Assembly: GCA_049582065.1 (NCBI GenBank)
Contig: JBAUTF010000205.1
Span: forward strand, 1 to 15,522
DNA: 15,522 nucleotides
Direction: 5' to 3'
Source of the DNA: DATKSS01 sp049582065
GTDB lineage: Bacteria > Chloroflexota > Dormibacteria > Dormibacterales > Dormibacteraceae
Shown: piece by piece, positions 1 to 6,703 of the stretch
Layout of the letters: each line of letters opens with the position of its first letter
Position numbering within the stretch: the stretch's first letter is position 1
Program-made: the position numbers and the translations under genes
Notes under the pieces: generated by a model
What the model saw: the letters and a program-made list of their open reading frames with translations, nothing else
Database searches by the model: none
Told to the model about the DNA's origin: nothing

Positions 1-1056
1 GTCGGGCGCCAGCGCGGCGCGGGACTTGGTGGCGGTCACGACGAGCGTGAGCAGACCCTCAACCAGCTGCTCGTCGAGATGGACGGCTTCGACACCAACA
101 CGCACGTGATCGTGATCGCCGCGACCAACCGGCCCGACGTCCTCGACCCGGCGCTCTTGCGGCCCGGCCGCTTCGATCGCCACGTGACGCTCGACCGCCC
201 GGACATCAAAGGCCGGCGCCAGATCCTGGACGTGCACGCGCGCAACAAGCCGCTCGACTCGACGGTCGACCTCGACGTGCTCGCACGGCAGACGCCAGGC
301 TTCAGCGGCGCGGACCTCGCGAACCTCATCAACGAGGCCGCCATCCTGGCCGCCCGTGCCAACAAGAAGGTGATCGGCATGGACGAGCTCGAAGAGGCGA
401 TCGCCCGCGTCATCGCCGGGCCCGAGCGAAAGAGCCGCCGCATCTCGGACCACGAAAAAGAGATCATCGCCTACCACGAGACCGGCCACGCCCTGGTCAT
501 GAAGGCGCTGCCGCATACCGACCCCGTGCACAAGGTTTCGATCATCTCGCGCGGCATGGCCCTGGGCTGGACGCTCAGCCTTCCCGAAGAGGACAAGTAC
601 CTCATCTCGCGCGACGAGCTGATGGACCAGATCGCCGGGATCATGGGCGGTCGCGTGGCCGAGGAGATCGTCTTTGGAGACATCACCTCGGGCGCCGAGA
701 ACGACATCCAGCGAGCGACCCAGATGGCCCGCCGCATGGTGACGCAGTGGGGCATGTCTGACAAGCTCGGCAACGTGGCGATGGGCCACCGCGAGGAGCT
801 CGTCTTCCTCGGCCGCGACCTCGGAGAGCAACGGAATTACTCCGAAGAGGTGGCCGCGATCATCGACGAGGAGATCCGCAGCATCGTCGACCACGGATAC
901 CAGACCGCCAAGACCATCCTCAGCGCGCAGCGCCACCAGATGGACGTGGTCGTGGAGCGGCTGAAGGTCGTCGAGACGATCGACGGGAAAGAGCTGGACG
1001 AGATCCTCGCGCGCGGAGCGCCGGAAGCCCCGGCCGCGAGCTCCTCAGCCTCGTAG
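1..1056 (+). CDS. ftsH: ATP-dependent zinc metalloprotease FtsH, 3' part (5' end outside window)
   Basis: This is the C-terminal 351 residues of FtsH, the membrane-anchored AAA+ protease that degrades membrane and regulatory proteins. The reading frame is open from base 1 (first residues VGRQRGAGLGGG), so the gene starts upstream; the Walker A and Walker B segments and the membrane helices lie outside. In fragment numbering, the second region of homology contains RPGRFDR (Arg57 and Arg60, arginine fingers), the zinc-protease motif HETGH is at 159-163, and the third zinc ligand Asp is at 235 in GAENDIQRAT. The tail after the protease domain is a short Ala/Ser-rich end, which is normal. The next gene starts 19 bp downstream on the same strand, so co-transcription is possible. 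Nothing appears broken. The identification is secure. Confidence 0.97.
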   Translation, partial: VGRQRGAGLGGGHDEREQTLNQLLVEMDGFDTNTHVIVIAATNRPDVLDPALLRPGRFDRHVTLDRPDIKGRRQILDVHARNKPLDSTVDLDVLARQTPGFSGADLANLINEAAILAARANKKVIGMDELEEAIARVIAGPERKSRRISDHEKEIIAYHETGHALVMKALPHTDPVHKVSIISRGMALGWTLSLPEEDKYLISRDELMDQIAGIMGGRVAEEIVFGDITSGAENDIQRATQMARRMVTQWGMSDKLGNVAMGHREELVFLGRDLGEQRNYSEEVAAIIDEEIRSIVDHGYQTAKTILSAQRHQMDVVVERLKVVETIDGKELDEILARGAPEAPAASSSAS

Positions 1057-1075
1057 CACGCCCTACGCCCGCCGG

Positions 1076-1951
1076 TTGGTCAGGGGCCCCCGCGAACTCA
1101 AGGCGAAGCCTGCGAGCTCGAGAGGAATCATCGTTGCCGGCCGGGGCAACCTTGGCCGGAGCCTGGCCCGGGCGCTGACCGCGGCCGGTCAACCGACCCG
1201 GCTCGTGCGCGGCCACGGCCTGGAGGACGCGATCGGCAAGGTCGGTCCCAACGCGGTCGTGTTCCTTGCGGTCCCCGACGGCGCCGTGCCCGCGCTGGGG
1301 GGCCGGCTCGCCAAAGCACCGGACCCGATCAGCTTCGTGCACCTCAGCGGCGCCCTCGGCCTCGACGCGCTGGACGCGTTGCGGCCACTCCACGCTGTCG
1401 GCTCGTTCCATCCTCTGCAGTCGTTCCCAGCGCCTCGTCCGCCCGACGCGTTCAGAGGAATCACGGTCGCCATCGACGCCAGCACGGCTCCGCTCATGAG
1501 GCGCCTGCGCGAGCTCGCGCGCTCGTTGGGCGCCAAGCCCAGGCAGGTCGGCGACGCGGACCGGGCGCTCTATCACGCGGCGGCGGTCTTCGCCTCCAAC
1601 TACCTCGACGTGATGGTGGCGGAGGCGGTCGGGCTGTTGAAGGACATCGGCTGGACCGAGGCCGAAAGCGTCGCGGCGCTCATGCCGTTGATCGAGGGAG
1701 CGGTGACGAACATCCGCCGGCACGGCCCGGTCAGGGCGCTGACGGGCCCGATCCGCCGTGGCGACGTCGAGACTGTCACCAGCCACCTGCGGGCGCTGGA
1801 AAAGGTCGACGTGGCGGATGAATATCGTATGCTCGGGACGATCGCGCTCGAGATCGCCAAGGAGGCGGGGCTGGACCCCGTCGCGGCGGGGCGCATGCGG
1901 CGGGCGTTGACCCAGAAAAGGGCAGCGACCCAAAGGAGACGTCGCGCATGA
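1076..1951 (+). CDS. Rossmann-fold / DUF2520 oxidoreductase, possible ketopantoate reductase
   Basis: This 291-residue protein has an N-terminal NAD(P)-binding Rossmann fold, with the dinucleotide loop GRGNLG at residues 22-27. Its C-terminal helical DUF2520 domain carries the family signature ALTGPIRRGD and the helix YHAAAVFASNYLD. The fold resembles 6-phosphogluconate/ketopantoate-type dehydrogenases. The TTG start is the only usable one ahead of the Rossmann strand and has no clear Shine-Dalgarno sequence. The stop overlaps the panB start by 4 bp (ATGA), which implies translational coupling. In Actinomycetota, DUF2520 genes commonly sit beside panC/panD. From memory, the PanG-type ketopantoate reductases described in Francisella and Enterococcus are related proteins, but I could not verify this. 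Family membership is seen in the sequence; the pantothenate role is inferred from context. No panE or ilvC is visible in this window. Confidence 0.88.
   Translation: MVRGPRELKAKPASSRGIIVAGRGNLGRSLARALTAAGQPTRLVRGHGLEDAIGKVGPNAVVFLAVPDGAVPALGGRLAKAPDPISFVHLSGALGLDALDALRPLHAVGSFHPLQSFPAPRPPDAFRGITVAIDASTAPLMRRLRELARSLGAKPRQVGDADRALYHAAAVFASNYLDVMVAEAVGLLKDIGWTEAESVAALMPLIEGAVTNIRRHGPVRALTGPIRRGDVETVTSHLRALEKVDVADEYRMLGTIALEIAKEAGLDPVAAGRMRRALTQKRAATQRRRRA
1934..1938 (+). promoter_or_regulatory. Shine-Dalgarno site of panB
   Basis: AAAGGAG lies within the last codons of the DUF2520 gene, with 9 nt between AGGAG and the panB ATG at 1948. It fixes the panB start and supports coupled translation through the ATGA overlap. 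Confidence 0.8.
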
Positions 1952-2865
1952 CAACGGTGTTGGACGTACAGCGATTCAAGGACGAGCATCGGCGTTTCGC
2001 CGTGCTCACGGCCTACGATTTCCTGAGCGCGAGGATCCTGGACGAGGCGGGGATACCGATCCTGTTGGTCGGTGACAGCCTCGGGATGGTGATGCTGGGC
2101 CATCCGACGACCCTGCCTGTGACGCTCGACGACATGCTGCACCACGCCAAGGCTGTGTCGCGCGGCTCCCGCCAGGCCCTTCTCGTCGGCGACATGCCGT
2201 TCATGTCCTACCACGTCTCGGTCGAGCAGGCGATCGCGAGCGCCGGCCGTTTCGTCCAGGAGGCCGGCATGCACGCCGTCAAGCTCGAGGGCGGGGGGCG
2301 CGTCATCGAAATCACTCGGCGGCTCACCGAGATCGGCATCCCGGTCATGGGCCACCTCGGCCTGACCCCGCAGTTCGTCCACCAGATGGGCGGCTTCAAG
2401 GTGCAGGGCAAGAGCCAGTCCCAGGCGGCGCGGATTCTCGCCGACGCGAAAGCCCTCGAGGAGGCCGGCGCCTTCAGTCTCGTCCTCGAAGGCGTGCCGA
2501 GCGAGCTGGCGCGGCGGGTCACGGCCGAGCTGCGCGTTCCGACCATCGGCATCGGGGCGGGGCCGGGCACGGACGGGCAGGTGCTGGTCTTCCACGACAT
2601 GCTCGGGCTCACCACGGGCAAGGCCCCGAGGTTCGTGAAGCGATACGCCAACCTGGCCGAGGAGATCGCTCGAGCGGCTGCGCGCTTCGCCCAGGAGGTC
2701 GGCAGCGGCGCGTTTCCTGGACCCGAGCACGAGTATTCGGCCAACGGCCAGGGGCCGGGCCTGCCCACGCCTGCGGGCATCCCCACGCCTGCGGGCCTCC
2801 CCGCGTCTGCCGCGCGGGGTCCCCATAAGCGTAAGGAAGACGAGGTCAAGTACGGCGCCGGGTAA
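1948..2865 (+). CDS. panB: 3-methyl-2-oxobutanoate hydroxymethyltransferase (PanB)
   Basis: PanB is cytosolic and transfers a one-carbon unit from 5,10-methylenetetrahydrofolate to 2-oxoisovalerate to make ketopantoate, the first committed step of pantothenate and CoA synthesis. The family motifs are present in order: AYDFLSARI, the metal-binding Asp residues in VGDSLGMV and VGDMPF, Glu in KLEGG, the catalytic Glu in LVLEGVP, and GIGAGPGTDGQVLV. The ATG is preceded by a good Shine-Dalgarno site and overlaps the upstream stop as ATGA. The 305-residue length exceeds the usual roughly 265. The surplus is a C-terminal tail from about residue 262, containing three six-residue Gly-Leu/Ile-Pro repeats and a charged end (HKRKEDEVK). 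The tail is unlikely to be catalytic. The identification is very secure. Confidence 0.97.
   Translation: MTTVLDVQRFKDEHRRFAVLTAYDFLSARILDEAGIPILLVGDSLGMVMLGHPTTLPVTLDDMLHHAKAVSRGSRQALLVGDMPFMSYHVSVEQAIASAGRFVQEAGMHAVKLEGGGRVIEITRRLTEIGIPVMGHLGLTPQFVHQMGGFKVQGKSQSQAARILADAKALEEAGAFSLVLEGVPSELARRVTAELRVPTIGIGAGPGTDGQVLVFHDMLGLTTGKAPRFVKRYANLAEEIARAAARFAQEVGSGAFPGPEHEYSANGQGPGLPTPAGIPTPAGLPASAARGPHKRKEDEVKYGAG
2758..2811 (+). repeat. Three 18-bp tandem repeats in the panB tail
   Basis: There are three in-frame 18-bp units, at 2758-2775, 2776-2793 and 2794-2811, encoding GLPTPA, GIPTPA and GLPASA. The first two share the block CCCACGCCTGCG and differ at only two bases; the third is diverged. They occupy panB residues 271-288, beyond the conserved catalytic core, so copy number could change without a frameshift. 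Confidence 0.85.
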
Positions 2866-2935
2866 GCCTGGATCCACCGGCCGCGCGGAGCAGATTCGCG
2901 CTGGGACGAGCTCAGCCGCAGGCGTCGCGAGCAGC

Positions 2936-2977
2936 GGACCGGAGCGCACCAGCCAGGTGCGCGAGGACCGGAGCGCA
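2936..2977. repeat. Hairpin flanked by 13-bp direct repeats between panB and add
   Basis: GGACCGGAGCGCA occurs at 2936-2948 and again at 2965-2977, a 29-bp offset. Between and overlapping them is a perfect 7-bp stem, GCGCACC (2944-2950) and GGTGCGC (2956-2962), around the 5-nt loop AGCCA. No T-run follows, so it is not a standard intrinsic terminator. The candidate add start GTG at 2957 falls inside the right arm, which argues for the later ATG at 2993. It could be an attenuator or RNA-stability element, or it may have no function. Confidence 0.6.
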
Positions 2978-2992
2978 AGCGGCAACGCACGG

Positions 2993-4015
2993 ATGAGCCG
3001 TCCCAGTAGCGAAGATGCCCGCGGGGATCGGTGGATTCAGGCTCAGATCTCGGCCCCGTCGCCTTACGAGTCGTGGCGCAAAGCCGAGCTGCACTGCCAC
3101 CTCGATGGCGCCGTGCGGCCGGCCACCGCTGAGGAGCTGGCCCGGCAGCATGACCTCGATTTGCCGCATCCGCTGCGGATGGTCGCGCCGGCAGAGTGCC
3201 CCAGCCAGGCTGCTTACATCGCTTACTTCGGCGACGCTATCGCCGTCCTTCAGACGGCTGGAGCCCTGGAGCGCGCCGCTCTCGAGCTGGGGCTCGACTC
3301 GGCCGCGGAGAACATCGATTACCTGGAGGTGCGGTGGGCGCCCCGGCTCCATTTGCGCAGCGGTCTGACGGTCGAGGAGGTGATCCGCGCCGTGCTTTCC
3401 GGCCTGGCGGCCGCCCCCTTGAATGCGGTCGCGATCGTCTGCGCGATGCGTCAGCACTCGACCGAGGACAACGTCGCGCTCGCGCGCGAGGCCGGGAAGT
3501 TCGCCGGTGCCGGCGTCGTCGGGTTCGACCTGGCCGGGGACGAGGTGCGATATCCGGCCGGGCCCCAACGGCCGGCCTTCGAAGCGGCCCGAGCGGCAGG
3601 CCTGCGTCTGACCTGCCACGCGGGTGAGGCGGGCGGGCCGTCGAGCGTCGAGGACGCGCTCGACCTCGGCGTGGAGAGGATCGCCCACGGCGTGATCGGA
3701 GCCCGCGACCCGCGCATCGTCGAGCGGATCCGCCGGGAAGGAGTCGTCCTCGACCTCTGCCCGACGGCCAACTGGAAGTGCAAGGCCGTGCCGTCGCTCG
3801 CCGAGCACCCGCTGCCCCGCCTGCTTCGCGCCGGCGTGCGCTGCACCATCAGCACCGACTCACGCACCGTGGCCGCCACCAGCCTGAGTCGCGAATTCAG
3901 GCTGGCGTCAGAGATGGGCCTCGACGACGACGAGCTCAGGCACTGCAACGCCATCGCCTACGAGGCCGCGTTCGGTTTGCCGGACGGCCCCACCCCGACT
4001 ACTTCCGCGGTCTAG
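2993..4015 (+). CDS. add: Adenosine deaminase (actinobacterial-like type)
   Basis: This cytosolic zinc enzyme hydrolyses adenosine or deoxyadenosine to inosine or deoxyinosine. Numbering from the ATG at 2993 (340 residues), the zinc ligands are His34 and His36 in ELHCHLDG and His209 in CHAGEAG, with catalytic Glu212. His232 lies in RIAHGV, and Asp289 in STDSR is the fourth metal ligand. The segments VVGFDLAGDE and LCPTANWKCKAV are family hallmarks. The second Asp of the usual STDDP motif is Ser290; actinobacterial homologues, as I recall them, often have Asn there. The start is uncertain: an in-frame GTG at 2957 would add 12 residues, but it lies in a hairpin and neither start has a good Shine-Dalgarno site. 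The gene runs convergently into upp, fitting nucleoside salvage. 6-Aminodeoxyfutalosine deaminase is a less likely alternative. Confidence 0.9.
   Translation: MSRPSSEDARGDRWIQAQISAPSPYESWRKAELHCHLDGAVRPATAEELARQHDLDLPHPLRMVAPAECPSQAAYIAYFGDAIAVLQTAGALERAALELGLDSAAENIDYLEVRWAPRLHLRSGLTVEEVIRAVLSGLAAAPLNAVAIVCAMRQHSTEDNVALAREAGKFAGAGVVGFDLAGDEVRYPAGPQRPAFEAARAAGLRLTCHAGEAGGPSSVEDALDLGVERIAHGVIGARDPRIVERIRREGVVLDLCPTANWKCKAVPSLAEHPLPRLLRAGVRCTISTDSRTVAATSLSREFRLASEMGLDDDELRHCNAIAYEAAFGLPDGPTPTTSAV
4012..4015. other. CTAG palindrome serving as stop codon for two convergent genes
   Basis: On the plus strand, bases 4013-4015 are the TAG of add. On the minus strand, bases 4014-4012 are the TAG of upp. 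The two genes share these bases with no intergenic sequence, so any terminator for either transcript must lie inside the other gene. Confidence 0.9.
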
Positions 4016-4635
4016 TTCCCGGTGCCGAAGAGCCGGTCGCCGAAATCGCCCAAGCCGGGGACGATGTAGGCCCGGTCGTTCAGCCTCTCGTCCAGCGCGG
4101 CCGCGTAGATGTCGACCTCGGGGTGGCGATCCTCGAGCACCTTCACCCCTTCTGGCGCTGCGACCACGCAGATCATCCGCGGGTTGACCCCGCCGACCTC
4201 CTTGATCAGATCGAGCGCCTGGGCGGCCGAGCCGCCGGTGGCCAGCATGGGGTCGAGCAGCAGAGGAATCTTGCCCTTCAGCCTGGGCAGCTTCTGGTAG
4301 TAGATGCGCGCCACGGCCGTCTCCTCGTCCCGCTCCAGTCCGATGTAGCCGACGCTGACGTGCGGCAGCAACTCCAGGACGGGACCGAGGAGCCCCAGGC
4401 CCGCCCGCAGCACCGGGATAGCGACCACCTCGCGCTCGACAGTGGTCGCGGGGGCGTCGGCGAGAGGGGTGCGCACCGTGCCCTGCCGCACCGGAAGGTC
4501 GGCGGTCGCCTCGTATAGGAGCAGCGTGATCAACTTGCGCGCGAGTCCGCGGAACTCCTCCGGGGCCGTCGTCTCGTCGCGTAGGCCGCGCAAGCAATCC
4601 GCGACGACCGGGTGCCTACTGACGCTTATCGGCAA
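4012..4635 (-). CDS. upp: Uracil phosphoribosyltransferase
   Basis: UPRT converts uracil and PRPP to UMP and pyrophosphate, recovering the base released by the nucleoside phosphorylases encoded just upstream. The 207-residue length matches the family. Visible signatures are the PRPP-binding loop LLLDPMLATGGSA, the mid-protein IPVLRAGLGL and the C-terminal uracil-binding segment YIVPGLGDFGDRLFGT. The TTG start lies 20 bp inside the end of the preceding udp-family gene and lacks a Shine-Dalgarno site, but the family N-terminus (a hydrophobic stretch and then RHPVVADCL) requires it. The gene is the last in the nucleoside operon. Its TAG stop is read from the CTAG palindrome at 4012-4015, which also gives add its stop on the other strand, so no room is left for a terminator between them. 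Confidence 0.95.
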   Translation of the reverse strand: MPISVSRHPVVADCLRGLRDETTAPEEFRGLARKLITLLLYEATADLPVRQGTVRTPLADAPATTVEREVVAIPVLRAGLGLLGPVLELLPHVSVGYIGLERDEETAVARIYYQKLPRLKGKIPLLLDPMLATGGSAAQALDLIKEVGGVNPRMICVVAAPEGVKVLEDRHPEVDIYAAALDERLNDRAYIVPGLGDFGDRLFGTGN

Positions 4636-5389
4636 GTGCGTCGCGCTTGATCAAACGCCGGACGGCGTCAACCGCCACCTTCAGCATGCGGTCCATGTAG
4701 CTCGGATCGAGGTGATGGATCTCGCCCGCGCCCAGCTCGTCGACGCAGAGGTTGATCGTCCCCGCGCGCAGCTTGCGCAGCCGCGCGACCACGAAAAGCG
4801 TGGACGTTTCCATGTCGTTGCTGAGCACGCCCGCCCTGGACCACATCTCCAACTCGTCGCGCAGGTGAGGGCGCGGCATGCTGTCCGGCACGAGGTCGGA
4901 GTAGAGGGCATCGACCGAGCGGATGATGCCGACGTGGTACGGCGCCTTCGACGCCTTGGCCGCCTCGACCAGCGCCTCGACCACGTCCAGAGACGCGACC
5001 GCCGGATATTCAAGGGGGATGTAGCCGTTGGGGGTGCCCTCGCTGCGGACCGCGCCCTGGGCGATCACGAGGTCGCCCATCTTGATCTCAGGCTGCGCGG
5101 CGCCGCAGGTGCCGACCCGAAGAAACGTGTGCACGCCCAGCTCGCTCAGCTCTTCGACGCCGATCGCGACCGACGGCCCGCCCATCCCTGTCGACATCGT
5201 GGACACGGGCACGCCGTCGACCATCCCGGTGAAAGTGCGGTACTCGCGGCTGAACGCGACCTCTTTCGCCCCGTCCAGGTACTTCGCGATCATCGGCGTG
5301 CGGCCGGGGTCACCCGGCACGAGCACATATTCGCCGACCTCGCCTTTGCCTAGGCCGACGTGGTACTTCTTCTCGCCGGTTGCGGCCAC
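4616..5389 (-). CDS. udp: Uridine phosphorylase-family nucleoside phosphorylase
   Basis: This is an NP-I family phosphorylase that cleaves a nucleoside with phosphate to base and (deoxy)ribose-1-phosphate. With the GTG start at 5389 the protein has 257 residues, against about 253 for E. coli Udp. The phosphate-site residues fall at the same positions as in E. coli: Gly26 and Arg30 (VPGDPGR), Arg48, Arg91 and Thr94 (FLRVGTCGA). The ribose-binding Met-Glu pair is in NDMETSTL. The open frame continues upstream to 5857, but that part is antisense-like Arg/Pro-rich sequence inside deoA, so I reject it. The loop that carries Gln-x-Arg for uracil recognition in E. coli Udp is different here (YSDLVPDS), so base specificity is uncertain and a purine or mixed substrate is possible. 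It lies 11 bp after deoA and overlaps upp by 20 bp, within the salvage operon. Confidence 0.87.
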   Translation of the reverse strand: MAATGEKKYHVGLGKGEVGEYVLVPGDPGRTPMIAKYLDGAKEVAFSREYRTFTGMVDGVPVSTMSTGMGGPSVAIGVEELSELGVHTFLRVGTCGAAQPEIKMGDLVIAQGAVRSEGTPNGYIPLEYPAVASLDVVEALVEAAKASKAPYHVGIIRSVDALYSDLVPDSMPRPHLRDELEMWSRAGVLSNDMETSTLFVVARLRKLRAGTINLCVDELGAGEIHHLDPSYMDRMLKVAVDAVRRLIKRDALADKRQ

Positions 5390-5400
5390 CGACGGGAAGT

Positions 5401-6693
5401 CTATCCGTCCTTCGTGATGCCGTTCCGGTCGACGCGGGCGAAGACGTGGGGCGGCCGCCTGACCTCGTGATCGCTCATCCTCCACGCCTGCTGCAGGCGA
5501 GGCGAGACACGTTCGATGAGCTCCATCGAGCGCGCGTGCACGACGGCGAGAGTGTCGCCCGCCTCGACGCGCGCCCCGACCGGCGCTTCGATGACCACGC
5601 CGGCGGCGGGGTCGACCCTGTCGTCTTTGCGCGCGCGGCCGGCCCCGAGCTCGAGGCAGGAGAGGCCTACCTCCAGGGCGTCGATCGACGAGACATGGCC
5701 CGCGGCGGCCGCGCGGAGGGGCACCTGGAATGGAGCGACGGGCAGGCCCTCCTCCAGCCTCCCGCCCTGGGCTCGCAGCATGCGCTCGAAGGTCGCACGG
5801 CCCGCGCCCGACTTCAGGATGCGCTCCGGGTCGGCGTCTACTTCGGCGAGCCGGCACATCTCTGCCGCAACGCGGAGCGAGACTTCGAGCAGTTCCTCAT
5901 CGCCCTCGCCCGACAGCGCATCGAGCGCCTCTTTCACCTCGAGCGCATTGCCGACCGAACGGCCGAGGGGGTTGTCCATGGCGGTGACGAGGGCCACCGT
6001 GCGCCGGCCGGCTCCTTCCCCGAGCAGCACCATCTCCGATGCCAGCTCCTCGGCGGCAGCCGGGTCGGGCATGAAGGCGCCGCGGCCGAACTTCACGTCC
6101 AGCACGATCGCGTCGGCGCCCGCCGCGATCTTCTTGGACATGACGCTGGAGGCGATCAGCGGGACCGACGGCACGGTGGCGGTCACGTCCCGCAGCGCAT
6201 AGAGCAGCTTGTCGGCCGGCACCATGTGAGGGGATTGCGCCGCCACCGCGATGCCAATCTCGCGTACCTGGCGGATGAACCTCTCCGGATCGAGGTCGAC
6301 GGTCAGGCCTGGCACCGACTCGAGCTTGTCGAGCGTGCCGCCCGTGTGGGCCAGCGCACGGCCGCTGAGCTTGGGGACCTTCACGCCGCAAGCGGCGGCC
6401 AGCGGAGCGGCGATCAGCGTTACCTTGTCCCCGACGCCGCCCGTCGAGTGCTTATCGACCTTGATCCCCTCGATGCCGCTGAGGTCGAGGACCTCGCCGC
6501 TCGCCACCATGACCTGGGTCAGAGCCAGCGTCTCGGCCCGGGTCATCCCACGCACGCAGACCGCCATCAGCCACGCGGCCATCTGGTAGTCGGGGATGTC
6601 CCCGCCCAGGTAGCCGGAAAGGAGGAACCGGATCTCCTCCGCGGAATGCTCGAAGCCGTCGCGCTTGCGGCCGATGACCTCGAGTGCCTGCAA
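5401..6693 (-). CDS. deoA: Thymidine / pyrimidine-nucleoside phosphorylase
   Basis: This cytosolic enzyme phosphorolyses thymidine, and often deoxyuridine and uridine, to the base and a sugar-1-phosphate. At 430 residues it is full length. The helical N-terminal domain is followed by the phosphate loop KHSTGGVG (residues 81-88), the family signature SGRALAHTGGTLDKLE (about 110-125) and the pyrimidine-binding residues Arg168, Ser183 and Lys187 in ALRDVT...ASSVMSKK. The C-terminal part ends in the barrel-like domain with VIEAPVGARVEAGD. The TTG start sits 10 bp after the upstream permease stop and lacks a strong Shine-Dalgarno site, so expression probably depends on coupling. Whether it acts as strict thymidine phosphorylase (DeoA) or broad pyrimidine phosphorylase (Pdp) cannot be read from the sequence. 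The adjacent udp-family gene suggests divided labour. Confidence 0.95.
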   Translation of the reverse strand: MQALEVIGRKRDGFEHSAEEIRFLLSGYLGGDIPDYQMAAWLMAVCVRGMTRAETLALTQVMVASGEVLDLSGIEGIKVDKHSTGGVGDKVTLIAAPLAAACGVKVPKLSGRALAHTGGTLDKLESVPGLTVDLDPERFIRQVREIGIAVAAQSPHMVPADKLLYALRDVTATVPSVPLIASSVMSKKIAAGADAIVLDVKFGRGAFMPDPAAAEELASEMVLLGEGAGRRTVALVTAMDNPLGRSVGNALEVKEALDALSGEGDEELLEVSLRVAAEMCRLAEVDADPERILKSGAGRATFERMLRAQGGRLEEGLPVAPFQVPLRAAAAGHVSSIDALEVGLSCLELGAGRARKDDRVDPAAGVVIEAPVGARVEAGDTLAVVHARSMELIERVSPRLQQAWRMSDHEVRRPPHVFARVDRNGITKDG

Positions 6694-6703
6694 CCGCGAA
6701 CTG

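Noticed and set aside
1600..2985. Minus-strand open frame (461 residues) under the DUF2520 and panB genes
   Set aside because: It lies opposite two well-supported genes, crosses their junction and has low-complexity Arg/Ala composition.
5390..5857. Upstream extension of the udp-family frame to give 413 residues
   Set aside because: The extra sequence lies inside deoA and is Arg/Pro/Gly-rich; residue positions match E. coli Udp exactly when the protein starts at 5389.
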